Source of the DNA: Massilia varians
GTDB lineage: Bacteria > Pseudomonadota > Gammaproteobacteria > Burkholderiales > Burkholderiaceae_D
NCBI RefSeq assembly: GCF_027923905.1
Contig: NZ_AP026966.1
Span: forward strand, 5,333,001-5,397,000
Reading direction: 5' to 3'
DNA: 64,000 nucleotides
Positions 62,590 to 64,000 of this stretch are shown here, one piece after another. Numbering within the stretch: position 1 is the first letter of the stretch; the number at the start of each line of letters is the position of its first letter. A program made the position numbers and the translations under genes. The notes under the pieces were generated by a model. The model did no database searches and was not told the origin of the DNA. It was given only the letters and a program-made list of their open reading frames with translations.

Positions 62590-63815
62590 GCCGCCTGCAG
62601 TTCCGGCCACAGGTTCATCTGCTCGGGCGCGTCGGCCAGGTGGCGCCGGAGGATATGGGAACTGGCCGCGCCCTGCGCCGGCTTGTAGTCGGCCGTGACG
62701 ATGAAGGGCGCCAGCTTCTTCATGCTGCAGCGCAGGCGCGACAGGTCTTCCCAGCGGATGCGGCGGATGCGGCGCAGTTCGACGATGCGCTTGGCGTTGC
62801 GGATGCCGATGCCCGGCACGCGCGCGATCATGGTCTCGTCGGCGCGGTTCAGGTCGAGCGGGAAGTGCTCGCGGTTGGCGAGCGCCCAGCCCAGCTTGGG
62901 ATCGACGTCGAGCGCCAGGTTGCCGGATTGGGGCATCAGTTCGCCCGCGGTGAAGCCGTAGCCGCGCAGCAGGAAATCGGCCTGGTATAGGCGGTGCTCG
63001 CGCAGCAGCGGCGGCGGCGCCAGCGGCACGCTCTTCGGGCTTTGCGGGATCGGGCTGAAGGCCGAGTAGTACACCCGCTTGAGCTTGTAGCTGCCGTAGA
63101 GGGTTTCGGCGGTGTTCAGGATGGTGTGGTCGTCGCTGGCGTCGGCGCCGACGATCATTTGCGTGCTCTGCCCGGCCGGCGCGAAGTTCGGCGCCTTCGG
63201 TTCTTCACGCTTTTCGTCGAGCTTGCGGCGGATCGAGCCCATCGCCAGCTTGATGGTGTGAACGTTTTTCTCGGGCGCCAGGCGGGTCACGCTGTCGTGG
63301 GTCGGCAGCTCGATATTCACCGACAGGCGATCGGCCCAGCGGCCCGCCTCTTCGATCAGCAGCGGGTCGGCGTCGGGAATGGTCTTGAGGTGGATGTAGC
63401 CGCGGAACTTGTGCACCTGACGCAGCTGGCGCGCCACGGCCACCAGCTGTTCCATCGTGTAGTCGGCCGACTGGATGATGCCCGAGCTCAGGAACAGGCC
63501 GTCGATGTAGTTGCGGACGTAGAAATCATGGGTGAGCTTGACCACCTCGTCCACCGAGAAGCGCGCGCGCGGCACGTTGGACGTGCGGCGGTTGATGCAG
63601 TACTGGCAGTCGTAGATGCAGAAGTTGGTAAGCAGGATCTTGAGCAGCGAGACACAGCGGCCGTCCGGCGTATAGCTGTGACAGATGCCCATGCCGGTGG
63701 TGGCGCCGAAGCCGTCCTTGTCCTCCGACGAACGCTTGGGCGCGCCACTGCTGGCGCAGGACGCATCGTATTTCGCGGCGTCGGCCAGGATTTCCAGTTT
63801 GTCGCTGAGTTCCAT
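62586..63815 (-). CDS. Radical SAM protein, putative DNA modification/repair
   Basis: The 409-aa protein has the iron-sulfur motif CIYDCQYC (C-x3-C-x2-C, about residue 66) in a radical SAM barrel and a C-terminal helix-hairpin-helix (MIARVPGIGIRNAKRIVELR), which suggests DNA binding. It always travels with DUF4130/UdgX proteins in the bacteria I know, and the name 'putative DNA modification/repair radical SAM protein' reflects that; the reaction is unknown. AAGG precedes the ATG at 63813-63815. First gene of the SOS-type operon. Confidence 0.9.
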   Translation of the reverse strand: MELSDKLEILADAAKYDASCASSGAPKRSSEDKDGFGATTGMGICHSYTPDGRCVSLLKILLTNFCIYDCQYCINRRTSNVPRARFSVDEVVKLTHDFYVRNYIDGLFLSSGIIQSADYTMEQLVAVARQLRQVHKFRGYIHLKTIPDADPLLIEEAGRWADRLSVNIELPTHDSVTRLAPEKNVHTIKLAMGSIRRKLDEKREEPKAPNFAPAGQSTQMIVGADASDDHTILNTAETLYGSYKLKRVYYSAFSPIPQSPKSVPLAPPPLLREHRLYQADFLLRGYGFTAGELMPQSGNLALDVDPKLGWALANREHFPLDLNRADETMIARVPGIGIRNAKRIVELRRIRRIRWEDLSRLRCSMKKLAPFIVTADYKPAQGAASSHILRRHLADAPEQMNLWPELQAA

Positions 63816-63828
63816 CGCATGCCTTGAA

Positions 63829-63844
63829 CTGTATGGGCATACAG
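63829..63844 (-). promoter_or_regulatory. LexA (SOS) box of the radical SAM-UdgX operon
   Basis: CTGT-ATGGGCAT-ACAG, an exact CTGT-N8-ACAG match, 13 bases before the start codon and overlapping a TATACT-like -10. LexA binding here would block transcription of both genes. Confidence 0.78.
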
Positions 63845-63972
63845 TATACTATCGCGCGCGTATGCACAGGGCCGGTGGGCGCACCTGTACCGGCCCTCCG
63901 CCGGTTCAAAGGAGGGACAAGACGTAAAAAAACCCGGTCAACAGACTAATGCCGTTCAGTTAGCGTAAAAAT

Positions 63973-64000
63973 GTAGGGTGGTCGGCTTCGCCGACCGCGC
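63973..64000 (+). repeat. REP-like repeat, cut by the window end
   Basis: GTAGGGTGGTCGGCTTCGCC followed by GACCGCGC: the same unit as at 11784, downstream of the LexA-controlled operon. Confidence 0.7.

Overview
The flanks look like the chromosome of a high-GC betaproteobacterium of the Massilia/Telluria type (Oxalobacteraceae). This rests on gene content (grpE-hemH, nadK-recN, the pcm-rhodanese-tolC cluster, an FMN riboswitch before ribB, a PEP-CTERM protein, an H-NS of the short beta-proteobacterial type) and on strongly GC-biased third codon positions. I ran no database search, so the genus is an inference.

Layout. 1-26652 is ordinary chromosome: grpE (cut by the window edge, with a textbook sigma-32 promoter), hemH, an ankyrin/deaminase/MFS/ohr operon beside a divergent LysR gene, the nadK-recN pair behind a LexA box, osmC, gloA, riboswitch-ribB, glf, the tolC cluster, a TetR and an SDR gene, uppP-recQ, trmB, an aspartoacylase-like enzyme, a DUF6064/aldo-keto reductase pair and a BNR-repeat exported protein. 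Palindromic REP-like repeats with a GTAGGGTGG start sit between several of these genes.

26717-59002 is a lower-GC mobile island of about 32.3 kb. It has split a tRNA-Gly(CCC) gene in its D-arm. The 3' three quarters of the tRNA are left of the island and the 5' quarter is right of it, with a 6-bp ATTGAG direct repeat at the two junctions and imperfect 23-bp terminal inverted repeats just inside. The island carries its own complete tRNA-Gly(CCC) gene (52469-52542) with the same anticodon but without the target core. At the right end is a four-gene module on the minus strand: three tyrosine recombinases (455 aa, 677 aa and about 713 aa, the last frameshifted) and a small coiled-coil protein, recalling Tn554 TnpABC and the 'gamma-mobile-trio' islands. 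The host tRNA promoter on the right flank now points into this module.

The cargo is a patchwork: XRE regulator, NhaA, H-NS, GFA enzyme, PAS histidine kinase and a separate response regulator, HAD hydrolase, metallophosphoesterase, a DEDDh exonuclease, and small unknown proteins. It has been heavily cut by insertion sequences: three identical IS481-type copies, two identical 1249-bp IS3-type copies, another IS3-type element, an IS407-like element, and decayed IS5- and IS110-type remnants. Several interrupted genes can be rebuilt exactly by removing the IS and one target duplication. The flanks of two inverted IS481 copies suggest that 44546-50880 has been inverted. A second palindromic repeat family (core near GTCCGCTTTTGGCCGATAGCGGAC) is found only inside the island.

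59003-64000 returns to chromosome: a TraB/GumN gene broken by an in-frame TAG, a PEP-CTERM protein, and a two-gene operon of a radical SAM protein and a DUF4130-UdgX fusion behind a perfect-form LexA box.
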